DNA from: Anaeramoeba flamelloides
Taxonomy: Eukaryota; Metamonada; Anaeramoebidae
Assembly: GCA_027625915.1 (NCBI GenBank)
Contig: JANTQA010000032.1
Span: 11,222,001 to 11,286,000 of the forward strand
Length of the DNA stretch: 64,000 nt
Direction of reading: 5' to 3'
Under the pieces are notes generated by a model. It did no database searches. It was not told the origin of the DNA and saw only the letters and a program-made list of their open reading frames with translations. Numbering within the stretch: position 1 is the stretch's first letter; every line of letters starts with the position of its first letter. The position numbers and the translations under genes are program-made. This document shows, one piece after another, positions 1 to 10,146 of this stretch.

Positions 1-1
1 T

Positions 2-194
2 GAAAAGATAAACCCAGCCGGACTGGATAAACTTGCTAAAATGATCAAAAATGATCCAGAAATGTTCAAATTTTACTATTCGAGATACGAACCTAGATTA
101 GATGTTAACAAAGTAACTTTACAAAGGGAAAAAATGATCACATGTTGTTTAGCTGTTACGAGTAACGATCAATATGAAGACTGCTTTAATTAAT
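2..194 (+). CDS. 3' end of an unrecognised gene (partial)
   Basis: An open frame enters from the left edge of the window and runs 64 codons to TAA, followed at once by a second in-frame TAA. The peptide begins EKINPAGLDKLAKMIKNDPE, continues through FKFYYSRYEPRLDV and ends SNDQYEDCFN. Its base composition is clearly less AT-rich than the following DNA, and it has no homopolymer runs, as expected for a conserved domain or C-terminal exon. There are no transmembrane segments. I do not recognise the family; the upstream part needed for identification lies outside the window. No splice acceptor is visible inside the fragment, so it is part of an exon that starts before base 1. Confidence 0.6.
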
Positions 195-3100
195 AATGTA
201 TTTTATTCAAAACAAAGATCATCTTATTATTTATAAGAGACGCTAATTACAATAATAATTATTTATTGAATAAAAGTATTTTTCTTAATGGATTTAATTT
301 CGGTTAGAAATTAATATAGGTATGATTATAACATTGGTGATCACGGTATTAGTAAAAATTCGTGATAATAATAAAAAATGGTGATTAATATAACTTTAAT
401 TCAATAAAATTATACAAGTGTGTTAATTTACAAAATCATGATGATCTACAAAATCGCGAAGCGAAGAAAATAATTTTTTTTTAAATTTTACAAAAAAATT
501 TTTTCTCTTTTTATTTCTTTCTTTTATAACAAAAAGTAAAAATTAAATATAATTGAACATGAATAATATGATCAAACAAAAATTAAAACATTCAAAAAAT
601 ATACCAAATTTTAAATAGATGTGCTTTTTTTTAAAAATTCTGATTATTGTCTTCACAAGTTAGAATAATTAAAAAGAGGAAAGAGGAATTTTCATTTTTT
701 ATTGAGTGATCAATAAAAAAAATTGAAAATCTTGTACAGTTAACTCTATAATATGTCCCTACGAACCAAAAAACACTAAAAATGGAAAACTGATCAAATA
801 CTTGACATTAATATGACTAAAAAAACTAAATGAAAAAATAAAAATAAATAAAGTTTCAATTTAACTTTTTCTTGAAAACATTTTTTACCAAAATCATTGA
901 ATTCACACTTGAAATTATGTATATTTTTAGATACAATATCTTGTTTTAACTCATTTACTAAAACAAATTCTAAATTATGGGAATTTTCTTTTCACAAAAG
1001 GGACTAATTTTAGTCTTCAAATGTTTTTTTTATTTTCAAATGGTAAAATTAAAAAAAAGATAAACTAAAAAGATAAACTCTCTGGAAAACCATTCTAATT
1101 TAATATATTAACTTTTTCTTTGATTTCAAGCTTTTCTCAACCCCAATTTTTCAAAAAAAAATAAAAAAAGTGAACAGTAATTTCAAAAAATATTTTTGAT
1201 ATTCAAAAGTTGAGAGTGTTTTTATTCTAAAAAAATTTACCCCAGTGTTTAATTGAATTAAGTTATAAACTTAATTTTGAAAAATATTAATCAGAAAAAA
1301 ATAGTGCTTAATTTTATTAAGGGCATATAATGATAAATAAAAAAAAGAAGAAGAAAACAATTGTCTAAACACACTTTCCATTTAGTAGTGATAACAAAAC
1401 GAGGTTACAGGGAAAGCTCTTGAAAAGTTAGTCAACTCCTACTTGAGTCTTGCATCCAGTATAGAAAATGATAAAACTTCTAAGAAGTATTTTTTTCAAG
1501 ATTACATGAAAAAGTGTTAGCTGTGTACCAAGAATAATTATTATTACATATCTATAATGTCAGGATAGATTAAGTAATTATTTATTTGTCTTTTCTTATA
1601 ACAGTTGTTAACCTAAAGGATCAAATAATCTATAAACCAAATGATAACATATTAACTTTTTTGATCTGATTATTAATTTTAACAATTTTATTTTTTTATT
1701 ATTTTTTCCAAGAATAACTTTTTTTACAAAAATCTATTTTTTTGATCAGATATCAAAATTGTTTATTTTTAACAATCTTGCATGAGTCTTAAAACCAACA
1801 ACAATTATTTAGTGATTAATTATCAAATCATCATATTTCGTCATTTATCCTGATATTTCCTTATATTTTCATGATTTTTGTACGTTTATAAAATTATTAG
1901 CTTTTTATATTTAAAATCACAATTTTATTGAAAATGGCAATTTTATTCAATATAACCTATTTATAATATTAATCACATTTTTTTAACTATATGATTAATC
2001 GAAAGAGATATCATCAAAATTTCTAATCTTTTCGATTATCCAACTATTTGATATTATTAAAAAAACTGTTGATGTAGAAAATTGTTGTACTTTTTTTTTT
2101 GGTAAATGTTTTTTTTGACTTTCAGCTACAAATTTGATATTAAATTAATGTGTCAAGAATTTGACCCTTTTTACAATTTGAGAAATATTTATTCTTTCTG
2201 ATCATGAAAAAATAGTTTCTGAAATTTATGTGATTTTTAAAATTACTGAAATTGTAAACAAAAAAGCAAACTACTATGTTTTTTTATCTAACAAAAATTG
2301 AGAAACCTAAAAATATTTTTAAATATCACAAGAGTACTAAAACTTGATTTTTAATCTACTGTCAGTTCCATTTTTAAGAGACAAAATTTGAACAAAAGTT
2401 AAGGCACATAAAAAATCTCAAATTAAGGTACAAAATTCAGATTCAAGTAAAATTCTTAAAAAAAAATTACAAATAATGTGCTTTAATTTGAAGTTTTTTT
2501 ATGTCTTAAATATTGTCCAAAGTTTGTGTCTTAAAAGTGGAACTGACTGTAATAAAATTTTTGTCTTTTTGAAAATAACTAACAAATAAATTTAATTTTT
2601 CAAAAGTGTAAGTGATTGTTTATCAAAAAATGTACATCAAGCTCAATTTTCACACATTTTTTAATATATTTTCTCAGTTTTGAGATTTTTAAAAATAAAA
2701 TTGAATGAATTAAAGAGTTTTTATCAAAATTTTGTAATCTACTTACTTGTCCCATATGTAATTCATTTAGAAAATTCCAATTTACTTTTTGTAATTTTGT
2801 GTTTTAAAAAAATTTATTGAATTTTTGAAGAATTAACTCCTTGATCTGAAGTTTAAACTGTCCAGAAAAAATAATTGAATAAAAATAATAAAAATTCTAT
2901 CATATTTCAAGTCAAAAAGAAGTTCAAATTCTTTTCACAATTATCAGTCTCTTTAAGTTTTCTGTTAGATTTCTTCAGACACTTTTTTCATTAAAGTAAT
3001 AAAATTGAACTACTGATAATTGTTAAAATATATAAATTTTTTCAAGCCAAAGGGAACACCTCTCAAATCATCAATACTATTAAATTTGATTGTTAATAAG

Positions 3101-3997
3101 ATAATTGCGTATTGGTGATTATCATTTTAATTATTCATTTTTTCAGATATTGTTTTTTTTATTTTTGGATATTGAAAAGTTGGAAAATGAAAATAACAAG
3201 ATAAGAAGAAACCAATTTGGAAATAATAGAGTAGTATAAAAATGGAAACAGTTGAAGTTTGACTTTGAATTAGGTAGATATAGGAATTAAGAAAGACCAT
3301 TATTGGATTGATTCATGGAACAAAGAAAAGATAAAATAAATATAAAAACAATTCGAAAAAAATAAAAATATCATTTGCGGTTTTATATTGAAAATGAGAG
3401 TTTAAAGAATAAAATTTTGGTTTTTAAAGAACTGTCAATAAAATTTGAAAAACTTTTTCCAAATTCACCTTGTTCAAATGGTTTTTATTGATTTTATAAT
3501 TTATTAATCTTTGCAATTTACAAAACAAAATATCTCATTTCAAATAAAAGAGCAATCAATTTTTAAAATATTTAATTTTAATTTTTATTGTTTGGTTTGA
3601 ATGAGTTTAAAATCTTCAGTTGGGTGTTTTTTTATGTTTTGAGAGAGTTTATAATATTTTAGAATGATACTACTATTCATTTGATTCGATTGGGAATAAT
3701 TCTTGAATATTTATTGTGATTTTTTATTTGAAATAGAATTGTTTTATAAAATAAATTTCACCTCATTTTCCCTTTCTTTTTTACAATAAAATCACAAACT
3801 ACAGCCTAACTCTTTGTGAACTCTATCTGAAAAAAGAAAAATAAAATTTAAATTTTTTTCCTATTATATTTAAAATTATCACCCTAGATCCTTTAAAATT
3901 GAAAAAAAGTATTAGTTGTATTCAATTTTTGTTAATATTTATTTCTATTGGTAACATATTTCTATTTACACAATCTAATGAGCAAATAAAAGAAATC
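195..3997. other. Gene-free AT-rich spacer
   Basis: No convincing open frame is seen on either strand; stops are dense. The sequence is A/T runs and short imperfect repeats. At 310-470 there are several loose GATCAC and TCGTGAT-like words resembling the subterminal motifs of the 8614-9939 element. One palindromic MITE lies at 2357-2551. Nothing else could be assigned. Confidence 0.5.
2357..2551. mobile_element. Palindromic mariner-type MITE, copy A
   Basis: A 195 bp near-palindrome bounded by TA, starting TACTGTCAGTTCC and ending GGAACTGACTGTA. The arms carry the family words AAGGCACA and AAATTAAGG and their complements, and fold on almost the full length. TA boundaries and CAGT-type ends are typical of non-autonomous Tc1/mariner elements. 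It has no coding capacity. It is diverged from the other copies (for example GAGACAAAAT in place of AAGGCACAAAC). Confidence 0.75.
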
Positions 3998-4178
3998 TTA
4001 AGGGACTATTCGCTATTAAATTTTTTTACATAAATTTAATTGTGATTGAGAAAATTGTTAGTCAATTACTTAGATTTGAAAACCCCTATTTATTTTCAAT
4101 ATTTGACATCTTTTTAGATAAGGAATCCTTATTTTGAAATAGGTCGAAAAAAAAAAATAATAGAGCCTAGTCCCTTAA
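3998..4178. mobile_element. TTAA-flanked MITE, copy 1
   Basis: A 173 bp element between TTAA at 3998-4001 and TTAA at 4175-4178. The ends are inverted: TTAAGGGACTA on the left, CCTAGTCCCTTAA on the right. The interior shares AGATAAGGAATCCTTATTT and TTGAAAACCC with the copy at 9967-10146. TTAA duplications point to piggyBac-like mobilisation. It is non-coding. Its right TTAA is also the left TTAA of the larger element that follows. Confidence 0.75.
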
Positions 4179-4305
4179 CGACTACGTTTGCAATTCAACA
4201 ATTTGTCTCAAACCAATATACTCCAATCTCTTTTACATTATGAAATCATGATCTTTAAAATATTCTCCAATTTAGGTTCAAAAAATCATTTTAAGTCATT
4301 TTTTT

Positions 4306-4450
4306 AATGAAAAATCAAAAAGAAATTTTGAGATACGTGAACTCGAACACCTTATTAAGGAACGTGAAAATGAAAAAGAAAAATCACCACTAGTTTCTTG
4401 CACGAAAAATTGAAGATCTTGAAAAAACACTTCTCAATAAACAACTCTAA
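4306..4450 (+). pseudogene. Coiled-coil coding fragment, frame-broken
   Basis: A coding-looking stretch inside the TTAA element reads NEKSKRNFEIRELEHLIKER, then ENEKEKSPLVS. It then needs a one-base frame change near 4400 to continue as ARKIEDLEKTLLNKQL and TAA. Heptad-like Leu/Ile spacing and dense Glu/Lys/Arg suggest a coiled coil. No start codon or partner exon is clear. It may be the tail of a transposon-carried or captured gene; the family is unknown. Confidence 0.3.
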
Positions 4451-4518
4451 CTTTCTAAGACTACATTGTTAGGATTTTTGAATGTTTGGTTCCTTGTTTT
4501 GTTCTAGTAATTAGTAAA

Positions 4519-4797
4519 TCAGATTAATTCACGACAAAGAGGCTGAGGGTTTCTCTTGTTTTTTGTTTGGTTCTTGTTGTTTTTCCTTGAATAAATCTCC
4601 CCACCATGACTAAGAGGAGAGTGTCCCCCAGAATTGGTTGTGGAACAATATGATCCATGCCAAACGCACTTCACATTTTTTTGGTGCTTTTTTGATAAAA
4701 TTTTTTTTGTTTGGATCCTTTCTCTCAAAACCCAATTTGTTGTGTCAATATAAATTCGGTTGAGGTTGTGTGGGAAAGGTTTTGAAGATTTTTGCAT
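4519..4797 (-). other. Unassigned 92-codon open frame inside the TTAA element
   Basis: An open frame of 92 codons on the minus strand, less AT-rich than its surroundings. It contains the odd segment CVWHGSYCSTTNSGGHSPLS, with Cys and His spaced loosely like a metal site, and a Lys/Asn-rich tail. It resembles no family I know. It could be a remnant of the element's own gene or chance. No conserved catalytic motif of piggyBac transposase is visible. Confidence 0.2.
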
Positions 4798-5428
4798 TCA
4801 AGGATCTTTTCGAAATAATATTTGCCAAAATTAGTCAGTTTTTTTTATTAAAAAAAAAATATTGAGTCAGTTTAGAAAAAATGATCTTTCAATTTTTTGA
4901 AATGTGGATTTTCGTGGATTTGATCCAACACCAATACAAGTATCCAAGACATTAGTCAAAAAATGTCATAATTGTGAAATAACAAACTTTTTCATTCAAA
5001 ATTTTTCTCTTTTCTAATTTTTGACCTTCTATGTCATTTTTTAAAACCTTCTCATCTTAACTCACAAATCAAAAAAAAAGTCATAGAAAGCCAACACTAA
5101 TTTGTAAGGGTTTTAAAAAATGACATAAAAACTTATTTTCTCAAAAATTCGATTTTTACCAACCTTCTTTGTCATTTTGAGATACGAGTATGGAAAATTC
5201 AGACATTTTTTGTAAAAATTTGTCATTTTTTACTTCTTAGATCTCTCTGGATAAAACTTTGTGAGATTTACCAACAACCAAACCAGGATAAAAACACATA
5301 AATCTTTGAATTTGAATTGCAAACGTCTTCGTTAAATTTGTAGTTCATTTTTTTAAATTTTCTTTGTTAAAAAAAGAAGAACTGTTGGAACAACACTTTT
5401 CGAAGATCAATTTTTCAATATTTTCGAG

Positions 5429-7280
5429 ATGAATTCGCCATTGCGGGATCCACAACAAGAAAACACACAAGAAACCAAACAAATGAAAGAACCAAAACAA
5501 CAGTTTATAAATGAATTACCGATTAATAACCAACAACAAAATTTGCAACTACCACTGTTTTACCCAACAAATATGTTTTTTTTCCAACCAAACCAGCAAA
5601 GAAACTCCTCAGAACAACAAAGTAACTTACAGAAAAAATTCCAAGAGCTTCAAGCTCTACAAAACCAATATTTATAAATGCAACAACAAATTTACCAAGA
5701 ACAAATGATGTTAAATAATCAACAACAAACCAATAATAATCAAAGCAATCAACAGCAAATACCAAACCAACAACAAACCCAATTCACGAATACTCCTTTG
5801 AACACTCAAATACAACAACAATTACAACAATAACAAACACAACAACAAATAAACAACCCTGAAAAAGGGACAAAAAAAGAAGAAAATTTGGTCAACAAAA
5901 CCGAGAAAATAATAAGGAGGAAAAAAAGGAACAAAATAATCGAGAAAAAAATAAAAGTGAAAATGGGTACAACAAAGAAACTGAGACTCAAAAAGAGGAG
6001 CTTTCCTTGAATTCTTTTAAAATAACAAAAATAACTAATCAAAATTTATATGAAGATTCAGACGAATCAGAGATCTCTTGTTCTTCAGATAACGAAGATG
6101 GGAACCTAAATATTCCATTTAAAAGTTTTAAAAGTGAGGAAGAAAAAGTTCACAAAAAAAGGCAAGTTGGCTCATTCGAAATAAAAGAAGACTCAAACCA
6201 AATCCAAAAAGAGGGAATCACTCGTATAAAAAATGAAAACAAAGAATTCCAGGAAAAAGAAATTATTCACAAAGAAGAAAAAAATCAAACAAAATTAATT
6301 CCAAATAATTCAATTTTCTTTAATCCAAATTTAACAAACAATGGGACAACAAATAACCAAAAACTTGAGAAGGATCAAAAATCAAAAAATAGCTCTGAAT
6401 ATAATTCTTTTTCAAATGTAAATAAAAACACAAATATTAATACCAACGTGACACCCAATATCACAAATAAGATCAACAATAGCCAAAACGAAACTGTTTT
6501 AAAAGACAAAATTAATTCTAATTCTGAGTCTAATTTATCAATTTCTTCTGACTCTGAATCACTCTCCTTATCTATTTCAGAATTGGATTCCGAACCTGAA
6601 TATATCCCAAAATTAAAAAATGAAAATCCCCAATCAACATTTTTTGAAAAAACAAACATAGCAAAAGGTTTTCCTGACTTGCCCGAGTTAATGAATAAAA
6701 AAGTAATTGACGAAAAGCAAACGCAAACACAAACAGAAACACAAACACAAATCGGAACTTTAACAAACAACAGCACCAAAAATGTTGAAATATCAAAAAC
6801 AACGAATGATCCAAAACAGTCTCAAGTAATAAGCGGGGAGCGATTCGAAGGAAAGATAACAATAAATATAGATTCCTCAGAATTAAAAAACTTAAATATT
6901 GCCACGGATGATGAATCGGAAATCTCTGAAGGGGATGTGAATGATACCTCGTCAGATGATTATTATATAAACTCAGAAAAACGATCGACTGCATCAAGTG
7001 AAATCACTTCTATAAAAAATAAAAAAAAACATTGAAAAATCTGTGCCAATCCATATTTTTGATCGGCTAGTTGGAGATATTCAAAATATTTTAAATGATG
7101 AAAATACTTCTTGTTTTGTAACCACACCAACATATTTAATAATCGGAACAACACAAAGAAGTATTTTAATTTGTAATTATTTTGGAAAAATACTTTCACA
7201 AAGAATACTTTATCAGCTACCTGTTAATAACATTTCAGTGAATTCAGCTGGTGACTATATTGTAGCTTGTTCAAATGATG
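5429..7280 (+). CDS. VPS41: VPS41 exon 1 (N-terminal extension and first WD40 strands), disrupted
   Basis: The end of this exon (7043-7280) encodes HIFDRLVGDIQNILNDENTS, then LIIGTTQRSILICNYFGKIL and GDYIVACSNDG. It aligns with the start of the Vps41 beta-propeller (animal form YERLxNxVTEILxKDAASC, then ALGTHYGKVYLLD and GEHMGVCSEDGK). As in animal Vps41, an acidic Ser/Glu/Asp-rich segment precedes it. Upstream lie about 500 further codons of Gln-, Asn- and Glu-rich low complexity, much longer than in animal Vps41. The reading frame is not continuous. The Gln-rich part from ATG 5429 meets TAA at 5675 and 5831, where CAA (Gln) would fit. A frame change is needed in the A-run near 5874-5880, and another in the A9 run at 7021-7029. 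The exon ends GAT G|GTAATT, phase 1. It could be a damaged allele, an assembly problem, or a gene whose true start lies downstream. The family call itself is firm. Confidence 0.7.
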
Positions 7281-8613
7281 GTAATTATTTTATTTTGAAT
7301 TTTGTTTCTTAAAATTAATTGTTTATCATTAAAAATTTTTTGTACAAATTTTGAAAATTAAATATTTTGTACTAGTTGGATATTAGGTTGATATACAAAG
7401 ACAATCTCTAGTACAATACAACCAAAAATAATTCGGAAAATCAACCAAAAGAAAAAATTATTAATTATGATATCATGATCATTATTTTGTGAAAGATCAA
7501 TTTAAAAAATATTAATTTTCCATTTTAGAAACTGTTTTTTTTTTTTTTCAATAGCCAAGTTTTAAATTGAATCTCAATATCAATTTTTTCTTTCAATATA
7601 TTCGATCTTTGGAGATACCTGATAAAATGACGATAACAAATATCAGTTAATCTTCCAAAAGGGGCAGAGTTTAAAAAAAAAAAGACTCTGAGAACCCTGA
7701 AAGTAGAATTACCATGTCTTCAAACATAAAATCTAAAATAATAAATGTAAAAATATTTCGAATCCTTTTTTTTTTTTTATCTCTTCTAAAATTTAAATGC
7801 TCTTCTTGTTCAGAATCATAAGAGTAATTGTATTAGAAAATTAAATTCGTTTTTTCAGAGAAAATTCAACAAAGCCTAATCCATAAATTAAACTGAATCT
7901 AGAACCTTAAATTTCAAAAAGAATTCAGATTCTATAAAAATAATTCGTTTTAAAAAAGTTTAAAGAAGACAAATAAGAAATAAAAATATAATTTTTGAAA
8001 GTAAAAATTTCATATCACCATTTTAACAAGTTGACTAACATTAACAAACAAAATTTTAAAATAAAACAAATAAAACAGTAAAGATCTTGGAAGAACTTCA
8101 TTCGAAAATTTAAAAAGAATAAATAATATTGTCATTTCTTTTTGAAAAAGCAAATCACAGAAATCACAGAAACTTTAACTCAAATTTTGACAACTTTTTG
8201 TTTTTTATTCCTCATGTTGCAATTTAGTAACTTTGGCATTTTATTAAATCGAAATTAGTTATACAAGCTGTGTTCAAAAATGATAAACTTTTAAAATATC
8301 TTAAACAAGAAGATTTTTGGTTTTTGTGATTTGAAATTAAATTAATTTTCCAGTAAGAGTTTTCACAGGTTTACAATCTTACTTTTTCAACACTTGATAA
8401 AATAATTTTTTTAAATCAAAAATACTTGTTTATTTCTAAAAAGAAAATTAATAGCTAATTCTTTTTTTTAGGGAAGACTAAAAAGATTTGATTTAAGTAG
8501 CTTCAGAGATAAAAGTCTTTGATCAATAAAAAAAGAAATGGTGAACTGGAAAAAATAAATAAAAATTTACCTTTTATTACATACATATATTTCCAAAATA
8601 TTGAACACAAAAG

Positions 8614-9939
8614 AGGTTTTGATGATATCGATGCTTAAGTCACGATAAAGTTACAAAAATCGCGATTATCTCTATCAAATTGCGATATTGTTACAAATAT
8701 TGCGATTATTTCTATCAAATCGCAATATTGTAGAAAATCAGTGATATTCAATATTATCGCGATATTCTATAAAATCGAGATAATTATTTAAAAATCGTGA
8801 TAAATGCCAAAATATCGTGATTAAAAAGTAATCGCGATAAAATAGTTAATTGGTTTTTGGGGCTAATAATTCAGCAATATTTTTAACAAGAAATTTTTTT
8901 TGATCAAAAAACAAATTATGTGATAAAAAGTTATTCTTTGAAAAAACAACAAAAAAGATACTTGATTCGATCAAGGATCAGATCAAAGAGTTTTATTGTG
9001 TTTTCATTTGGTTTGGTTGACAAACCTATCGATCTTTTCGATCAACAACAATAAGAACTAAAGAGAAATAAATATTTTTTCAGTTAATCGTGATGTTGTA
9101 AATTGTGTTGAATAAAAGAACTTCTAAAACAACCAATCCTTCATCTGTTCTTTAAAGAATGTGTTCTTGGGTTAAATCATTTTCAATATTCTCAGAAAGT
9201 TAAAAGAGGTCGGTAAACTTTTCAAAAGTTTCACAATAACATACCCACATTATCATCAATTATTAAGATTATTTGTACAATTTTTGTCACCTTCTTCTTA
9301 TTTTTCTTCTTTGAGTATCTTCTTTATATTGGACAGAAAACACAACTACAGATTAGAGGTTTTTGTTTAATCGATCACCAATAAGAAGGAAAATTACTCT
9401 TTATTCTTTTTGGTTATATAAAATGTGAATGAAATAACCCCCATTTTTAAAAAAAAACACATCTATTTTATATTCAAGTATATTGCTTGAAATGTGTTAT
9501 TATTAGTATGATCATAAAATTTGTAAAAGATTTTATATTTTGTTTAAAAAAAAAATGATTTGGAAAAAATTTTGTTTTTCTACTACAAACAGACTCATTC
9601 CGTTTATAAAAGTTTTCTGTTTTTTCAAAACTTTTAAACACTTGAAAACAATTCACAACCCTTTCAAACCCTTTCTAACATTTTTAAAGGCGAAAAGTGT
9701 TGTAAAAGTCTCAACGCTTTGTAAAAGTAAAGAGATTTTTTTAAGGTAATCTCAAAAAAATAATTTTTCATATTATCTATTAAATGTGAATATCACGATA
9801 ATGTGGAATATTGTGATAATGTTGTTTATCGCGATTTTATGATTTTTCGGGATAAAGCCCGATTAATCGCAATTTTTTTAATATTACCGCCGAATTAATT
9901 GTAAGTATCATGATAATATATGCTATCATCAAAACCTCT
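8614..9939. mobile_element. 1.3 kb TIR element with subterminal ATCGCGAT-like motifs
   Basis: A perfect 16 bp terminal inverted repeat, AGAGGTTTTGATGATA at 8614-8629 and its complement at 9924-9939. Inside both ends lie clusters of ATCGCGAT, ATCGCAAT, ATCGTGAT and TATCGCGA words: about 8640-8850 on the left, including two degenerate copies of a roughly 40 bp unit, and 9785-9905 on the right. Subterminal motif arrays are typical transposase-binding regions of some TIR transposons such as hAT or CACTA types. No transposase frame is present, so it is non-autonomous. The flanks share only AAA, so the target-site duplication is undetermined. Confidence 0.65.
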
Positions 9940-9966
9940 AAAGAATCCAAATAAGCTTTGTTTTGG

Positions 9967-10146
9967 TTAAGGGACTAGTCTTTATTAAATTTTTTTACCC
10001 TAAATTTAATAGAGATTGAGAAAATTTTTTGCCAATTACTTTGATTTGAAAACCCTGTATATTTTCAATCTTAAACATATTTCTAGATAAGGAATCCTTA
10101 TTTAGAAATTTTTCAATTAAAAAAATAATTGAGACTAGTCCCTTAA
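9967..10146. mobile_element. TTAA-flanked MITE, copy 2
   Basis: TTAA at 9967-9970 and 10143-10146 enclose a 172 bp element with ends TTAAGGGACTAGTC and GACTAGTCCCTTAA, a perfect 14 bp inversion. It is the cleanest copy of the family. It sits 27 bp from the end of the 8614-9939 element, within the VPS41 intron. Confidence 0.8.

Larger units (their letters stand above)
4175..5335. mobile_element. 1.15 kb TTAA-flanked DNA transposon remnant
   Basis: The two ends form an inverted repeat of about 20 bp: CGACTACGTTTGCAATTCAA after the left TTAA (4175-4178) and TTGAATTGCAAACGTCTTCG before the right TTAA (5332-5335), with two mismatches. TTAA on both sides suggests a piggyBac-type target duplication. 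The interior is less AT-rich than the surroundings and holds two coding-like scraps (4306-4450 plus strand, 4519-4797 minus strand), but no recognisable transposase. The element ends 93 bp before the first ATG of the VPS41 exon, so it may contribute promoter or 5' UTR sequence. Confidence 0.6.

Noticed and set aside
990-1015. GGGACTAATTTTAGTC as a further TTAA MITE end
   Set aside because: It resembles the end word, but it lacks the flanking TTAA and a matching second end at the expected distance.
5675-5833. TAA read as glutamine (alternative genetic code)
   Set aside because: The two TAAs sit in a Gln-rich stretch, but about 1590 codons of the LRR gene and 880 of VPS41 exon 2 have no internal TAA or TAG and end in TAA. 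A general reassignment is therefore excluded.
7043-7312. Separate WD40 gene or VPS8 start
   Set aside because: The sequence matches the Vps41 start better than Vps8, and splicing at 7281 links it in phase to the VPS41 body.
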